DNA of 64,000 nucleotides. It comes from Lactococcus ileimucosae. Its GTDB lineage: Bacteria > Bacillota > Bacilli > Lactobacillales > Streptococcaceae. Shown one piece after another: positions 1 through 10,297 of the stretch. The position numbers and the translations under genes were made by a program. Position 1 is the first letter of the stretch. Each line of letters starts with the position of its first letter. The notes under the pieces are model-generated. The model ran no database searches. It saw only the letters and a list, made by a program, of their open reading frames with translations, and was not told the origin of the DNA. The DNA is taken from contig NZ_CALPDE010000015.1 in the NCBI RefSeq assembly GCF_943193185.1, forward strand, positions 1 through 64,000, given 5' to 3'.

Positions 1-379
1 GAGTTTGAGCTGTTGACTTCATTTGTCTCGTTGGGGGAAGTACAGCTTGCGGATGTTTAAAGGACTCCAGCACATTTTCTAGAATTTTTTTATTATTATC
101 CCACCAATCTCGTTTTACCTCGCCAGGATTTTGAAGGGTTTTATCAATACCTGTAGAACCTTGGTTAAGAAAAGTTACGTTTTTAACATCTTCTGGTTTT
201 TGAGTTTTAGGGTTACCATCTGTAATGATATAGGTTTGTTCGCCTGTTTTGGGATTGTTTATGACTTCGGAGACATAGCCTAGTTGTTTATCTTCTACAG
301 AAATCTCATCTCCCACGGAATATTTTTTATATTCTTTATCTGCTATAATAACTCTTTCTTCATCCGTAAAATTAATCAT
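1..379 (-). CDS. Hydrolase-like protein, N-terminal part (runs off window edge)
   Basis: The first 126 residues of a minus-strand protein lie in the window and it continues past base 1. It begins MINFTDEERVIIAD. The stretch with EVINNPKTGEQTYIITDG and a following V-T-F-L-N-Q-G-S-T-G resembles the N-terminus of streptococcal and lactococcal proteins that later show a lipase-like G-H-S-L-G motif, which would lie outside this window. The ATG overlaps the end of the upstream DUF1310 gene, suggesting translational coupling. I infer a cell-surface or secretion-associated alpha/beta-hydrolase-like protein. The catalytic part is not visible, so the function is tentative. Confidence 0.6.
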   Translation of the reverse strand, partial: MINFTDEERVIIADKEYKKYSVGDEISVEDKQLGYVSEVINNPKTGEQTYIITDGNPKTQKPEDVKNVTFLNQGSTGIDKTLQNPGEVKRDWWDNNKKILENVLESFKHPQAVLPPTRQMKSTAQT

Positions 380-772
380 TTTGAATTTCCCTTTTCAATT
401 CAGATAAATTTTCAGATAAATCTACCCCTCCACATTTTAAATCTCCAGAGCGTTTATTTAAATCATATTTAGCTACCAACGTTTTATCATGATTAATTAT
501 TAGATTTACTAAAATCGAACCCATAGGACTATGTTCAATACTCTCATAGTCAATCTCGTAAGAGTTAATTTTTCCTTCAGATGTAAAGGCATGAGGATCT
601 ATTTTTTTAATGAAGATTCAAAAACTTCTCTTGCTTCCTCACTTTTTACCACACGTACCATCTCATTCTGAAACTGTTTCTTATCCATATAAAGTTTCCC
701 TCCAATACTTAGAATAATAAGAAGAATTGCAGCAAACATAATACCTATTGACACTAAGGCATTCTTTTTCAT
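372..772 (-). pseudogene. DUF1310-like small exported protein, frameshifted
   Basis: Starts MKKNALVSIGIMFAAILLII, one N-terminal membrane segment, after a good ribosome binding site (GGAGAGG). The protein reads correctly to V-F-E-S-S-L-K-K and then meets TAG. One extra base in the preceding run of seven A (minus strand, near base 605) restores a second frame starting I-D-P-H-A-F-T-S-E-G that runs to base 372. The combined sequence fits the DUF1310 family of small lactococcal/streptococcal membrane-anchored proteins of unknown function. The break sits in a homopolymer, so it may be true decay, slippage-mediated switching or a sequencing error. The stop overlaps the start of the downstream hydrolase-like gene. 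Confidence 0.6.
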
Positions 773-1192
773 ATCTATACCTCTCCAAAATAGAAGATTA
801 CATCACAACAAAAAATTTGTTCTTTTTATCACACTTTTATTTTATCATTCTATTTTCTATACTGTCAATAAATTTAAGAACCTCAGAATCAATCAAACAG
901 CTTATCCTGGAATACCTCTTAAAAAATACACAAAGTAAAAGATTGCTAAACAGTCAAAATTCAGCAACCCTTTATTTTATAAATTTTATGTGTACACACA
1001 CTTCTTTCGATGCTTGGTTAATTTTTTGGTTAGTTTTAAATTTATTTTTTCAAAAACCCATATATACTAGGTTAACCCTTCTTTTTCGGATAAAGGCCTA
1101 TTATAACATATTTCATACAATAACTATTTGTCTCTTTGTTCAGTTCTTTTGCTTTATTAGTAGACTGATTTTAAAAAAATTAAGGAAATTAA
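773..1192. other. AT-rich intergenic region without a gene
   Basis: About 420 bases between the DUF1310 gene and the ezrA terminator. Apart from the promoter at 839-868 I see no supported gene. A plus-strand open frame here has no ribosome binding site and runs into the ezrA terminator and antisense ezrA. Confidence 0.5.
839..868 (-). promoter_or_regulatory. Promoter of the DUF1310-hydrolase pair
   Basis: On the minus strand: TTGACA, 18-base spacer, TAAAAT (extended by TGA), about 67 bases before the ATG at 772. Strong sigma-A type match. Confidence 0.6.
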
Positions 1193-1216
1193 AAAACGTA
1201 AGCTTCCTTACGTTTT
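1193..1216 (-). terminator. ezrA terminator
   Basis: Perfect 10-bp stem (AAAACGTAAG / CTTACGTTTT) with a 4-base loop, followed on the minus strand by a T-run, 12 bases after the ezrA stop. Confidence 0.85.
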
Positions 1217-1227
1217 CTAATAAACCA

Positions 1228-2958
1228 CTAACGATAATCTGGTTTTTCTTTATGATTATGATAAACATTAGCGATACGTTCAGCTGCACCGGGCTCCACC
1301 ATCTCTAAGGCATTCGAGATTTCATTGAAGGCTCCATCATAGTTTCGGGCACGATCAAAAAGTTGCAAACTGCGAGCAATAGCACCAGCAACGCGCTCAT
1401 CACTTGCCTTATAACGGTTCGCGTATTGCATCAACTGTTCCGCAAGAACGGCATGATCGACGAGGTCGTCTGTTGCATCCTTCAAAGCTTCCATATCCTG
1501 AGTAGAGGTATCAAGTTGATGATTAACAACATCAATATTGATACGTACTTTACCTAGCTCTTTGAACAGAGCCTCTAAACGTTCACTTGTAGCAAAAAAG
1601 AGATCTAAATAATCTTTTGGTAAGCCCGGAAGATTACGTTTTTCCACATAGCGCTTAATAATACGTAATTCTGAGTCAAAGTCATCCGCAGCTTCTTGGG
1701 CAGCTTTTTCTTGTTCACGTAAGTTAGCCAGCCCTTCACTGATGCTGATTTGATTCTTTTCAATATCTTCTAAGGCATCAATAATTGAATTTACATTGTT
1801 ACCCAAAGCTGAATAAGGCTTTTGTTTTTCCTTTACAGCCTCTAACACACTGTCAACCTCTCCCTCCAAGATATCAAGGTGTTCTGAGTAACTACGCACG
1901 GCAGCCTTTTCATTATCAGAGAGCAAGTAGGACTGCATAGTATGATCAATCTCTAACAGAAGCGCTTTATTATTTGCACGCGTATGCTCAATATAGCTTT
2001 TAAGGATATTGACACGCTTTTCAACACTGCGGCGCGCTTTATATTCGCGCTCAAAGATGTCATATACACCATTTATACGATCATTGATTGAAGTGATACG
2101 TGCCTCAGTTGCCTCAAGTTCAAAACTGTCAAGAAGAGCTTTCGCTTCTTCTATATCCTTTTGAACAGCCTGTCTTTCACTCTCAAGATTAACACTTGGA
2201 GGAAGCACATAATCTTCTTCTTCAAATTTATGAATTGTTTCTTCTAAATCTTCAATTTGTTTTGGTAATTCTTTGTCTACAACAGCTAAAAGAGATGGGA
2301 TTTTTTCAGTAATAGCACGCAAAGCAATGGTGTGTTCTTCTGCCGTTTCCAGCACTTCTGCTGCCTCAATCGGATCTCCTGTTGAGTTAAGCGTAACAAA
2401 CTGTGAAAACTCTGTTTCAATATTTGCTAAATGACGATTAATTTCATCAATAACTGTACCGTATTTTTCTTGATTGTCCGTAATCTCATCGCGCAATGTT
2501 TCATATAAGTCTAAGGATTCTTGGATTTTTGTCGAATTACGTTTTTCTTGCTCAACCAACTCTGCCACACCTGCACGAATTGCTTCAACCTCTGACTCCA
2601 TGACTTCGATCTGTGCTTCACTGTCGTCTGCTGACTCACGCGCACGGAAAAAATGGAAGGAATCATTCAACTGTTCAGCTTCAAAAATATGATTTTCCAA
2701 ATCAGCAAATGAATCCGACGATAAATCAATCCATTTTTGATTCCATTCACGGAAAATAGTTTGCGACTGTCCAACTAAATGCATTTTCTTGACAGCATCT
2801 AATTCTTCTTGCACGGGTAAATCAAAAAGTAATTCCTTACGTTCTTCCAACTCAAGAATACGATTTTCTGTTTTCTTACGCATTACCATTGAAAAAACAT
2901 AGAATCCAACGACAATCACTACGAGAACGCCCAAAAGAATAATTATTGTACTTGACAT
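1228..2958 (-). CDS. ezrA: Septation ring formation regulator EzrA
   Basis: A 576-residue protein with one N-terminal membrane segment (residues 4-22) and a long alpha-helical, coiled-coil cytoplasmic part rich in Glu, Lys and Leu. This is the architecture and length of EzrA, the spectrin-like protein that binds FtsZ, limits extra Z-rings and links the divisome to cell-wall synthesis. The start follows GGAGAGATA with good spacing. Upstream is an extended -10 box (TGC-TATAAT, 3031-3039). It is monocistronic, with its own terminator at 1193-1216. Confidence 0.95.
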   Translation of the reverse strand: MSSTIIILLGVLVVIVVGFYVFSMVMRKKTENRILELEERKELLFDLPVQEELDAVKKMHLVGQSQTIFREWNQKWIDLSSDSFADLENHIFEAEQLNDSFHFFRARESADDSEAQIEVMESEVEAIRAGVAELVEQEKRNSTKIQESLDLYETLRDEITDNQEKYGTVIDEINRHLANIETEFSQFVTLNSTGDPIEAAEVLETAEEHTIALRAITEKIPSLLAVVDKELPKQIEDLEETIHKFEEEDYVLPPSVNLESERQAVQKDIEEAKALLDSFELEATEARITSINDRINGVYDIFEREYKARRSVEKRVNILKSYIEHTRANNKALLLEIDHTMQSYLLSDNEKAAVRSYSEHLDILEGEVDSVLEAVKEKQKPYSALGNNVNSIIDALEDIEKNQISISEGLANLREQEKAAQEAADDFDSELRIIKRYVEKRNLPGLPKDYLDLFFATSERLEALFKELGKVRINIDVVNHQLDTSTQDMEALKDATDDLVDHAVLAEQLMQYANRYKASDERVAGAIARSLQLFDRARNYDGAFNEISNALEMVEPGAAERIANVYHNHKEKPDYR

Positions 2959-3030
2959 TATCTCTCCAAAACTTTAGGTAATTTTATCTTTTTATTTAAA
3001 CTCATTTTTAAATACAAAGTTTCACTCTTT

Positions 3031-3039
3031 ATTATAGCA
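3031..3039 (-). promoter_or_regulatory. ezrA promoter (-10)
   Basis: Extended -10 (TGC then TATAAT) about 75 bases before the ezrA ATG. No clear -35 hexamer. Confidence 0.5.
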
Positions 3040-3145
3040 CATTATATTTGTTTTTACATCACTTTTCTACATTTTTTAGAATACATGCAATATAAGAATA
3101 CTGCCCTGTCCAAGCCTACTTAGTCAAAGGAAGGGATAGAAAAAA

Positions 3146-3166
3146 GGTAGCTTCTCTAAAGCTACC
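3146..3166 (-). terminator. tsf terminator
   Basis: 8-bp stem GGTAGCTT / AAGCTACC with a 5-base loop and a minus-strand T-run, just after the tsf stop. Confidence 0.85.
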
Positions 3167-3181
3167 CTTCCTTTTTACAAA

Positions 3182-4210
3182 TTAAGCGAGTCCTGCTGCT
3201 TCCGCAACTTCTGCTGCAAAATTATTTTCAGCTTTCTCGATACCTTCACCAACTTCATAGCGTACAAAAGCTACTACTTTAGCACCTTTAGATTCAAGGA
3301 AAGCTTCCACAGTTTTACTGTCATCCATGATGTAGAGTTGGCCAAGAAGCGTGTATGCTTGGTCAACTTTAGTGTTATCAATGATGAATTTCGCAATTTT
3401 ACCTGGAATAATTTTACCCAAGATTGCTTCTGGTTTACCTTCTGCCAAAAGTTCTTCTTTCATTTCTGCTTCAGCATTCGCAAGAACTTCTTCAGTCAAT
3501 TGGCTGCGTGAACCATATGAGAGATGTGGAAGCATTGGTTTGTTTACCAATTTGCGGCTTTCGTTGTCTTCATCGATTTTGTGGTTCATTTTAGCTAACT
3601 CATCGTGAACAAACTCAGCGTCCAATTCTTTGTAAGAAAGAACAGTTGGGTTCATCGCAGCAATGTGCATTGCAACAGCTTTAGCAAGCTCTGCATCACC
3701 ACCTTCAATAACTGCAACTACACCAATACGCCCTTGATTATGTTGATACACACCAAAAGTTTGAGCATCTGTTTTTTCGATAAGTTGGAAACGTCGGAAA
3801 GAGATTTTTTCACCAATTGTCGCTGTAGCTTGCGTGTAAGAATCTTCAAGGCTGACACCTTCTGCAGTTGTCAAAGCCAAAGCTTCTTCATTAGTTGCAG
3901 GTTTTTTCTCTGCAATAAGTTCAGCTGTTTCTTTAACGATAGCAACGAATTGTTCGTTTTTAGCAACGAAGTCTGTTTCTGAGTTCAATTCGATAAGTGC
4001 TGCAGTATTGCCGTTTACGGCGATACCTGTTAAACCTTCAGCGGCGATACGGTCAGCTTTTTTCTCAGCTTTCGCAATACCTTTTTCACGAAGGAGCTCA
4101 GCGGCTGCTTCCATATTTCCATCAGTTTCAACGAGTGCACGTTTTGCATCCATGATACCTGCACCAGTTTTTTCACGCAATTCTTTAACTTGAGCTGCTG
4201 TTACTGCCAT
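3182..4210 (-). CDS. tsf: Translation elongation factor Ts
   Basis: A 342-residue EF-Ts, the guanine nucleotide exchange factor that recycles EF-Tu from the GDP to the GTP form. The N-terminal UBA-like domain is clear ([20 protein letters not shown]), followed by [12 protein letters not shown], the EF-Ts signature that contacts EF-Tu. The length is typical of lactococci and streptococci. It follows rpsB in the conserved rpsB-tsf order, with a hairpin between the two that probably sets their ratio. The ATG follows AGGAGAATTATACA. Confidence 0.97.
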   Translation of the reverse strand: MAVTAAQVKELREKTGAGIMDAKRALVETDGNMEAAAELLREKGIAKAEKKADRIAAEGLTGIAVNGNTAALIELNSETDFVAKNEQFVAIVKETAELIAEKKPATNEEALALTTAEGVSLEDSYTQATATIGEKISFRRFQLIEKTDAQTFGVYQHNQGRIGVVAVIEGGDAELAKAVAMHIAAMNPTVLSYKELDAEFVHDELAKMNHKIDEDNESRKLVNKPMLPHLSYGSRSQLTEEVLANAEAEMKEELLAEGKPEAILGKIIPGKIAKFIIDNTKVDQAYTLLGQLYIMDDSKTVEAFLESKGAKVVAFVRYEVGEGIEKAENNFAAEVAEAAGLA

Positions 4211-4246
4211 TGTATAATTCTCCTAATTATTATATTTTATAAAAAA

Positions 4247-4272
4247 ACAGGGAGGCGTAGGGCCTCGCCTGT
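4247..4272 (-). terminator. rpsB-tsf intergenic terminator/attenuator
   Basis: Stem ACAGG/CCTGT plus GAGGC/GCCTC with a one-base bulge, followed on the minus strand by seven T. It lies between rpsB and tsf, so it probably lets only part of the transcription continue into tsf. Confidence 0.75.
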
Positions 4273-4287
4273 ATTATTCATTACAAA

Positions 4288-5061
4288 TTATTTGCCTTCA
4301 ACGATTTCAGCAAGTTCTTCAAGTGACTCTTCTGAAGCTGCAGTATCTTTTGCTGCAAGTTCTTCTTCTGCTGCATCTTCACCTTGACGTCCTTCGATGA
4401 CAGCATCAGCCATTTTAGCAGTAATCAATTTAACTGCACGGATAGCATCGTCGTTTGCTGGGATAATAACATCGATTGGATCTGGGTCAGCGTTTGTATC
4501 AACCATAGCTACAACTGGGATTCCCAATTTTTGAGCTTCTTGGATAGCGATTTGTTCATTGTGTGGGTCAACAACGTACATCACATCTGGGATGCGAGGC
4601 ATGTCAGCAATACCACCAATGAATTTTTCAAGACGTTCACGTTCTTTGTTCAAAAGAACAACTTCTTTCTTAGGTAAAACATCGAAAGTTCCGTCTTCTT
4701 CCATTTTGTTAATTGATTTAAGGCGTGCCACACGTTTTTGGATAGTGTTCCAGTTCGTAAGCATACCTCCGAGCCAACGGTGGTTTACATAGTATTGACC
4801 AGCACGAAGTGCTTCCTCTTTAACAGCTTCTGATGCTTGTTTTTTAGTCCCAACAAAAAGAACTACTGCACCTTCAGCTGAAGCGTTGCGTACATAGTTG
4901 TAAGCATCGTCAACAAGTTTAACTGTTTTTTGAAGGTCAATAACGTGGATACCATTACGTTCTGTGAAAATGTATGGTTTCATTTTTGGGTTCCAACGAC
5001 GTGTTTGGTGACCAAAATGAACACCAGCTTCAAGAAGTTGTTTCATTGAAATAACTGACAT
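4288..5061 (-). CDS. rpsB: 30S ribosomal protein S2
   Basis: A 257-residue S2 protein starting [20 protein letters not shown], the typical S2 N-terminus, with [11 protein letters not shown] and the [13 protein letters not shown] block near the C-terminus. S2 binds the 30S subunit late in assembly and recruits S1-type function. The ATG at 5061 is preferred over an in-frame upstream one because AAAAGGAGACATTA precedes it and the protein begins there in the family. The C-terminal tail is Glu/Ala-rich. The leader of about 110 bases could hold an S2 autoregulatory structure, which I cannot prove by eye. Confidence 0.96.
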   Translation of the reverse strand: MSVISMKQLLEAGVHFGHQTRRWNPKMKPYIFTERNGIHVIDLQKTVKLVDDAYNYVRNASAEGAVVLFVGTKKQASEAVKEEALRAGQYYVNHRWLGGMLTNWNTIQKRVARLKSINKMEEDGTFDVLPKKEVVLLNKERERLEKFIGGIADMPRIPDVMYVVDPHNEQIAIQEAQKLGIPVVAMVDTNADPDPIDVIIPANDDAIRAVKLITAKMADAVIEGRQGEDAAEEELAAKDTAASEESLEELAEIVEGK

Positions 5062-5181
5062 ATTAATGTCTCCTTTTAAAATAGTTTTTCCTCTTTTGAC
5101 TGTCATCCAATACCGCTACACCTGTGCACTACGACATTGTCAGGTCAAAATGTGAGATTATCGCCCAAGAGCAACAGTAAT

Positions 5182-5210
5182 ATTATATACTAATCTTCCT
5201 CATATTGCAA
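5182..5210 (-). promoter_or_regulatory. rpsB-tsf promoter
   Basis: Minus strand TTGCAA, exactly 17 bases, TATAAT. It leaves an rpsB leader of about 110 bases. Confidence 0.85.
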
Positions 5211-5329
5211 GTCATCTTTTTTACTAAAGTTTCTCATGGGTGCATAAAACGTGAGAGATTTAACTTCCTGAAAACTCTCCTTTATGATAAAATAATTATA
5301 CGAATATTAAATGTAAAAGGAGCTAAACT

Positions 5330-6370
5330 ATGCGGGAAAAAATTCTAGTGGGTGGATATACTAAACGTGAATCAAAAGGAATATACAGTTTTGACTTAGA
5401 TGTTGTCAAGGAAGAACTTTCTAATCTAAAGGAAGTTGCACATGTTCAAAATGCGACCTATATTACTCTAGATAAAAAGAAACAGCATCTCTATAGCTGT
5501 GCTGCAGATGAAAATGGTGGTGGTATCGCAGCTTTAGCTTATAAAAGGGGGAAAGCAGAACTTTTAAATTATGTTACAAGTGTTGGAGCTCCTCTTTGTT
5601 ATGTCGCTGTTGACGATAAACGTGGTCTTGTTTATGGTGCCAACTATCACCTGGGAGAAATTCGCGTCTATAAAATCCAAAAAAATGGTTCACTCCTTTT
5701 AACGGATACCGTAAAACATACAGGAGAAGGCTCAAAAGGGCACCCAGGTCAAGAACGACCACATGTTCACTATGCAGATCTTACACCAGATGGTCGCTTG
5801 GTTACTTGTGATTTAGGAACGGACGAAATTACTGTTTATGATGTTGTCGGTGAAGAAGGCAAGCTTTCTATTGCTACCTTATATTGCATGCCTACCGGAA
5901 CTGGCGTTCGTCATCTGACCTTCCATCCTAATGGTAAAGTTGCTTATGCTATTGGTGAATTTTCTTCCACTGTAACAGTGCTCAGTTACAATGAAGAAAA
6001 AGGACGTTTTGCAGCTCTAGAAACCCTCAGTACACTTCCTGCTGATTTTGATGGTGTCAAAAGTGCTGCTGCGCTACGCCTTTCATCTGATGGTGAATTT
6101 CTCTATGCCTCAAACCGCGGGCATGATTCAATCGCTATCTTCAGTGTTAGTCCTTTAGGAACAAAAATTACCTTGGAAGACATTGTAAAAACAGAAGGTA
6201 AGACACCGCGCGACTTTAACTTCAATAGCACAGAAGACTTTATTATCGTAGCCCATCAAGACAGTGATAACATTAGTCTTTTCCGTCGCAATCGCACAAC
6301 AGGACTGCTTACGCTGAAACAAAAAGATTTTTACAGTCCAGAAGGCACTTGTGTCCTTCCTACCCTCTAA
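5330..6370 (+). CDS. Beta-propeller 6-phosphogluconolactonase family protein
   Basis: A 346-residue protein of the lactonase (YkgB/Pgl) seven-bladed beta-propeller family, which hydrolyses 6-phosphogluconolactone in the oxidative pentose phosphate pathway. The start MREKILVGGYTKRESKGIYS and repeated blades with H-P-G-Q-E-R-P-H-V-H, R-H-L-T-F-H-P-N-G-K and SNRGHDSIAIF are family landmarks. An extended -10 (TGA-TAAAAT, 5285-5293) and AAAGGAG precede the ATG. It is a single gene followed by a terminator. zwf, which makes its probable substrate, is at 60.6 kb. Confidence 0.9.
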   Translation: MREKILVGGYTKRESKGIYSFDLDVVKEELSNLKEVAHVQNATYITLDKKKQHLYSCAADENGGGIAALAYKRGKAELLNYVTSVGAPLCYVAVDDKRGLVYGANYHLGEIRVYKIQKNGSLLLTDTVKHTGEGSKGHPGQERPHVHYADLTPDGRLVTCDLGTDEITVYDVVGEEGKLSIATLYCMPTGTGVRHLTFHPNGKVAYAIGEFSSTVTVLSYNEEKGRFAALETLSTLPADFDGVKSAAALRLSSDGEFLYASNRGHDSIAIFSVSPLGTKITLEDIVKTEGKTPRDFNFNSTEDFIIVAHQDSDNISLFRRNRTTGLLTLKQKDFYSPEGTCVLPTL

Positions 6371-6375
6371 ACCAG

Positions 6376-6397
6376 ACCGCCAAATAAGGCGGTTTTT
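6376..6397 (+). terminator. Lactonase gene terminator
   Basis: ACCGCC / GGCGGT stem with a 6-base loop followed by a T-run. Confidence 0.85.
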
Positions 6398-6460
6398 CTA
6401 TCATTAAAATGTGAATATTATTTCGCCAACACAACATTGTACTTTTTTGCACAATACAAT

Positions 6461-6489
6461 TTGACACAGCGTTCAAACTTTGTTAAAAT
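6461..6489 (+). promoter_or_regulatory. adhE promoter
   Basis: TTGACA, exactly 17 bases, TAAAAT, about 36 bases before the adhE ATG. Confidence 0.85.
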
Positions 6490-6493
6490 AATA

Positions 6494-6511
6494 ACGTGAT
6501 AAATTTCACAA
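6494..6511 (+). promoter_or_regulatory. Rex-like operator before adhE
   Basis: ACGTGATAAATTTCACAA matches the Rex pattern TTGTGA-N6-TCACAA in all but the two outermost left bases. It lies just after the promoter, where a bound repressor would block initiation. Rex senses the NADH/NAD ratio, which fits control of an NADH-consuming alcohol dehydrogenase. Confidence 0.6.
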
Positions 6512-6525
6512 AGGAGAAATTTTAT

Positions 6526-9225
6526 ATGACAAGCCCAAAAACAAAGACGAAGAAAGAATTAACAGCAGCTGATAAGGCTGTACTCTTAGAAAAGGCAGAG
6601 CAATACACAGATGCTCTTGTGAAAAAGGCCCATCAAGCTGCCCTACAATTTGAAGGTTATACTCAGGTACAAGTTGATAAAATTGTTGCAGCTATGGCTT
6701 TGGCAGCCAGTGAACATTCTCTAGAACTTGCTCACGAAGCACACAAGGAAACCGGTCGCGGGATTGTCGAAGACAAGGATACTAAAAACCGCTTTGCTTC
6801 AGAATCTGTTTATAACTCAATAAAAAACGATAAAACTGTTGGAGTAATTAGCGAAAACAAAGTAAATGGTTCCGTTGAAATCGCGGCTCCTCTTGGTGTT
6901 CTTGCCGGGATTGTGCCCACGACTAACCCTACCTCAACAACTATTTTCAAATCACTTTTAACGGCAAAGACACGCAACGCTATTGTTTTTGCCTTCCATC
7001 CTCAGGCTCAAAATTGTTCTTCACATGCTGCACGTATCGTCTATGATGCCGCTTTGAAAGCAGGGGCTCCAGAAAACTTTATTCAATGGGTTGAAGAACC
7101 TAGTCTCTATAATACAACTGCACTCATACAGAATCCAGGTATTGCTTCAATCTTAGCCACAGGTGGTCCAGGAATGGTTAATGCCGCCCTGAAATCTGGT
7201 AATCCTTCACTGGGGGTCGGTGCAGGTAATGGTGCTGTCTTTGTTGATGCAACTGCAAATGTCGATCGTGCTGTTGAAGACCTCTTGCTCTCTAAGCGTT
7301 TTGACAACGGCATGATTTGTGCCACAGAAAATTCTGCTGTTATTGCTGAAGAAATTTACGATGAGTTTCTCGAAAAACTCCAAGCACACGGCGCTTATAA
7401 AGTACCTAAGAAAGACTATAAAGCAATTGAAAAATTTGTCTTTGTTGAACGTGCTGGTGAAGGCTTTGGTGTAACTGGTCCTGTTGCTGGACGTCCTGGT
7501 CCTTGGATTGCTGAACAAGCTGGCGTAAAGGTCCCTGAAGGTAAAGATGTCCTTCTCTTTGAACTTAATGAAAAAAACATCGGAGAAGCATTGTCCTCCG
7601 AAAAACTCAGTCCACTGCTGTCGCTCTACAAATCTACCTCACGCAACAATGCTATAGAAATCGTTCAAAAACTTTTAAATTATCAAGGTGCAGGACACAA
7701 TGCTGCTATCCAAATTGGTGCTCAGGATGACCCATTTGTTAAAGAATATGCAGACGCTATTGGTGCTGCACGTATATTGGTCAACCAGCCTGATTCTATC
7801 GGTGGTGTTGGCGATATTTATACTGATGCAATGCGTCCATCATTGACGCTTGGAACTGGTTCATGGGGTAAAAATTCAATCTCACACAACTTGAGTACAT
7901 ACGATCTATTGAATATTAAAACAGTGGCACGTCGTCGTAATCGCCCACAATGGGTTCGTCTGCCAAAAGAAATCTACTACGAAAACAACTCAATCTCTTA
8001 CTTGCAAGAAATGCCTGACATAAAACGTGCCTTTGTTGTCACGGATCACGGGATGTTGCAGTTTGGCTTTGTTGATCACATGCTTGAGCAACTCGCCGTT
8101 CGTGACACACAAGTTCAAACGACTATCTATGGTTCTGTAAAACCAGACCCTACATTGTCTCAGGCAATCGAGATTGCGCGTCAAATGGATGACTTCAAAC
8201 CAGATACCGTTATCGCACTTGGCGGTGGTTCTCCGCTTGATGCTGCCAAAATCGGGCGTTTGATTTATGAATATTCTGTTCGCGGGGAGGTTGACCTTAA
8301 TGATGATGTCGCATTGAAAGCCCTCTTTGAACAACTGGCTCAAAAATTCATCGACATTCGTAAACGTATCGTCAAATTCCCACATCAAGACCAAACTCAG
8401 CTGGTGTGTATCCCGACTACTTCAGGTACAGGTTCTGAGGTAACACCGTTTGCTGTCATCACTGATGATGAAACACATGTTAAATATCCTTTAGCTGATT
8501 ATCAACTTACACCTCAAGTGGCCATTGTTGACCCTGAGTTTGTTATGACTGTACCAAAACGTACAGTTGCTTGGTCTGGTATTGACGCGCTTAGCCACGC
8601 ACTAGAATCCTATGTTTCAGTCATGGCTTCGGATTATACTAAACCTTTGTCACTTCGTGCAATCAAATTAATTTTTGAAAATTTAACCACTTCTTACCAC
8701 TATGACCCCTCAAAACCTTCCAAAGAAGGGCAAATAGCTCGTGCAAACATGCACAACGCTGCAACCTTAGCTGGTATGGCTTTTGCCAATGCCTTTCTCG
8801 GCATCAACCACTCCTTAGCGCACAAAGTCGGTGGTGAGTTTGAATTGCCACATGGTTTAGCTATTGCTATTGCTATGCCTCACGTCATCAAATTCAACGC
8901 TGTAACAGGAAACGTTAAACGTACACCGTATCCGCGTTATGAAATCTACCGTGCCCAAGAAGACTACGCCGAAATTGCGCGCTATATTGGTTTAACAGGT
9001 AAAGATAATGCCGAACTGGTTGACAAGCTCATTAAGGAAATCAAGAAGTTAACAGACAGCATTGATATTGATATCACACTTTCAGGTAATGGAGTTGATA
9101 AAAATCATTTGGAACGTGAACTTGACAAGTTAGCAAACCTTGTTTATGACGATCAATGCACACCGGGCAATCCACGTCAGCCAAGTATCGCTGAACTTAA
9201 AACGCTCTTACGAGACCAATATTAA
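6526..9225 (+). CDS. adhE: Bifunctional acetaldehyde-CoA/alcohol dehydrogenase
   Basis: An 899-residue AdhE. The N-terminal aldehyde dehydrogenase half carries the active-site Cys in GMICATENSAV. The C-terminal iron-dependent alcohol dehydrogenase half carries the NAD-binding GGGSPLDAAK, D-A-L-S-H-A-L-E-S-Y, G-I-N-H-S-L-A-H-K-V-G-G and the metal His in PHGLAIA. It reduces acetyl-CoA to ethanol with two NADH in mixed-acid fermentation and forms spirosome filaments in relatives. MTSPKTKTKK is preferred because AAAGGAG precedes it with good spacing; an upstream in-frame GTG lies inside the Rex-like operator. Confidence 0.97.
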   Translation: MTSPKTKTKKELTAADKAVLLEKAEQYTDALVKKAHQAALQFEGYTQVQVDKIVAAMALAASEHSLELAHEAHKETGRGIVEDKDTKNRFASESVYNSIKNDKTVGVISENKVNGSVEIAAPLGVLAGIVPTTNPTSTTIFKSLLTAKTRNAIVFAFHPQAQNCSSHAARIVYDAALKAGAPENFIQWVEEPSLYNTTALIQNPGIASILATGGPGMVNAALKSGNPSLGVGAGNGAVFVDATANVDRAVEDLLLSKRFDNGMICATENSAVIAEEIYDEFLEKLQAHGAYKVPKKDYKAIEKFVFVERAGEGFGVTGPVAGRPGPWIAEQAGVKVPEGKDVLLFELNEKNIGEALSSEKLSPLLSLYKSTSRNNAIEIVQKLLNYQGAGHNAAIQIGAQDDPFVKEYADAIGAARILVNQPDSIGGVGDIYTDAMRPSLTLGTGSWGKNSISHNLSTYDLLNIKTVARRRNRPQWVRLPKEIYYENNSISYLQEMPDIKRAFVVTDHGMLQFGFVDHMLEQLAVRDTQVQTTIYGSVKPDPTLSQAIEIARQMDDFKPDTVIALGGGSPLDAAKIGRLIYEYSVRGEVDLNDDVALKALFEQLAQKFIDIRKRIVKFPHQDQTQLVCIPTTSGTGSEVTPFAVITDDETHVKYPLADYQLTPQVAIVDPEFVMTVPKRTVAWSGIDALSHALESYVSVMASDYTKPLSLRAIKLIFENLTTSYHYDPSKPSKEGQIARANMHNAATLAGMAFANAFLGINHSLAHKVGGEFELPHGLAIAIAMPHVIKFNAVTGNVKRTPYPRYEIYRAQEDYAEIARYIGLTGKDNAELVDKLIKEIKKLTDSIDIDITLSGNGVDKNHLERELDKLANLVYDDQCTPGNPRQPSIAELKTLLRDQY

Positions 9226-9228
9226 ACA

Positions 9229-9255
9229 AAAAAAGCTGTTCATAACAGCTTTTTT
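9229..9255. terminator. Bidirectional terminator between adhE and sepM
   Basis: AAAAAGCTGTT / AACAGCTTTTT hairpin with a short loop and A/T runs on both sides. It serves the convergent adhE and sepM genes and overlaps the sepM stop. Confidence 0.85.
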
Positions 9256-10297
9256 ATTTTTCAAGATAATTAAGGGCATCTTGGATGGTCTTGACAGGTA
9301 CGATTTTCATATCTGTATTCAACTTTTTAGCTGCTGCTAGAGCATCTGTATAGTTATTCGTTGTACCAGAGGCTTTTGTCTGTTCAGCTGTTTCATCTGG
9401 GCAGAGAAAGATTTTAGCCCCCTCTTGACTAGCTGTTGCAACCTTTTTATCAACTCCACCAATCTGACCGATACTTCCGTCTTCGTTTATCGTCCCAGTG
9501 CCTGCTATTTCTCTACCTCGCCGCAAGTCTTTGCCCGTAATCTGACTATAGATTTCCAGAGTAAACATCATCCCAGCGCTTGGACCACCAATTGAGCCTG
9601 CATCAATTTTCACTTGGGGATGAGTCACAACCTCTGTATGATCAACCAAGCCGATACCAATGCCTGTCTTGCCATTGCTCAACTTAATATATTTTCCAGT
9701 TGCTTCATGTTGGCTACCATCCATACGTGTATACTTAATCGTAACATTATCGCCCACCTTTTGTTGAGCCACATATTTTATCATGTCTGCTGAAGACTTG
9801 AATGTTTTACCATTAACTTCCGTTATCGTATCAGAAAGCTGCAGATCATTTTTAAATGTTGAATCCTCACTTATGCTAAGTACGTAAACCCCTTGGTACT
9901 TCATTTCATAAGGCTTACCTGCCAGCTTGAAAGCTTGATAAATCGCAGTATTCTGCGCAGTCTGCATATAAAATTGATTAACTAAGTCAAATTGTTGGTT
10001 GGTCAATCCCCCTGTCATTTCTTGACTGCTTAAAACAGTAGCAAAGGGGTTAGACATCGAATAAAGCATATTTGCCGCATTAGCTCGAACCATTTCAACC
10101 GTAGTCAGATAGAAATTTCCTTTATGTTCATCTTTTGTCCCTGAAACTTCAACCATTTGATTGACTGGTATTGCTCCACCTGGTTGCTCAATGTAATACG
10201 GCAGAGGGAAAAACAGCCCTACGATAAATATAAGCGGAATTCCTATAGATAAAAAAAGTTTGAGCTTACGTTTATTTTTTATATCTTTATTTTTCAT
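9254..10297 (-). CDS. sepM: SepM-family membrane PDZ/Lon-type serine protease
   Basis: About 347 residues: an N-terminal membrane segment ending [12 protein letters not shown], a PDZ domain near residues 125-210, and a C-terminal S16 (Lon-like) protease domain. The catalytic Ser lies in [12 protein letters not shown] and the Lys in [10 protein letters not shown]. Relatives are SepM of streptococci, which trims the competence peptide, and YlbL of Bacillus. It acts on the outer membrane face. The gene overlaps the end of coaD. ATG at 10297 is preferred because GGA precedes it, but ATG at 10312 is possible. Confidence 0.88.
   Translation of the reverse strand: MKNKDIKNKRKLKLFLSIGIPLIFIVGLFFPLPYYIEQPGGAIPVNQMVEVSGTKDEHKGNFYLTTVEMVRANAANMLYSMSNPFATVLSSQEMTGGLTNQQFDLVNQFYMQTAQNTAIYQAFKLAGKPYEMKYQGVYVLSISEDSTFKNDLQLSDTITEVNGKTFKSSADMIKYVAQQKVGDNVTIKYTRMDGSQHEATGKYIKLSNGKTGIGIGLVDHTEVVTHPQVKIDAGSIGGPSAGMMFTLEIYSQITGKDLRRGREIAGTGTINEDGSIGQIGGVDKKVATASQEGAKIFLCPDETAEQTKASGTTNNYTDALAAAKKLNTDMKIVPVKTIQDALNYLEK

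Noticed and set aside
748-1308. 186-codon plus-strand frame
   Set aside because: It crosses the ezrA terminator and the antisense of ezrA and the DUF1310 start, and has no ribosome binding site or protein-like composition.
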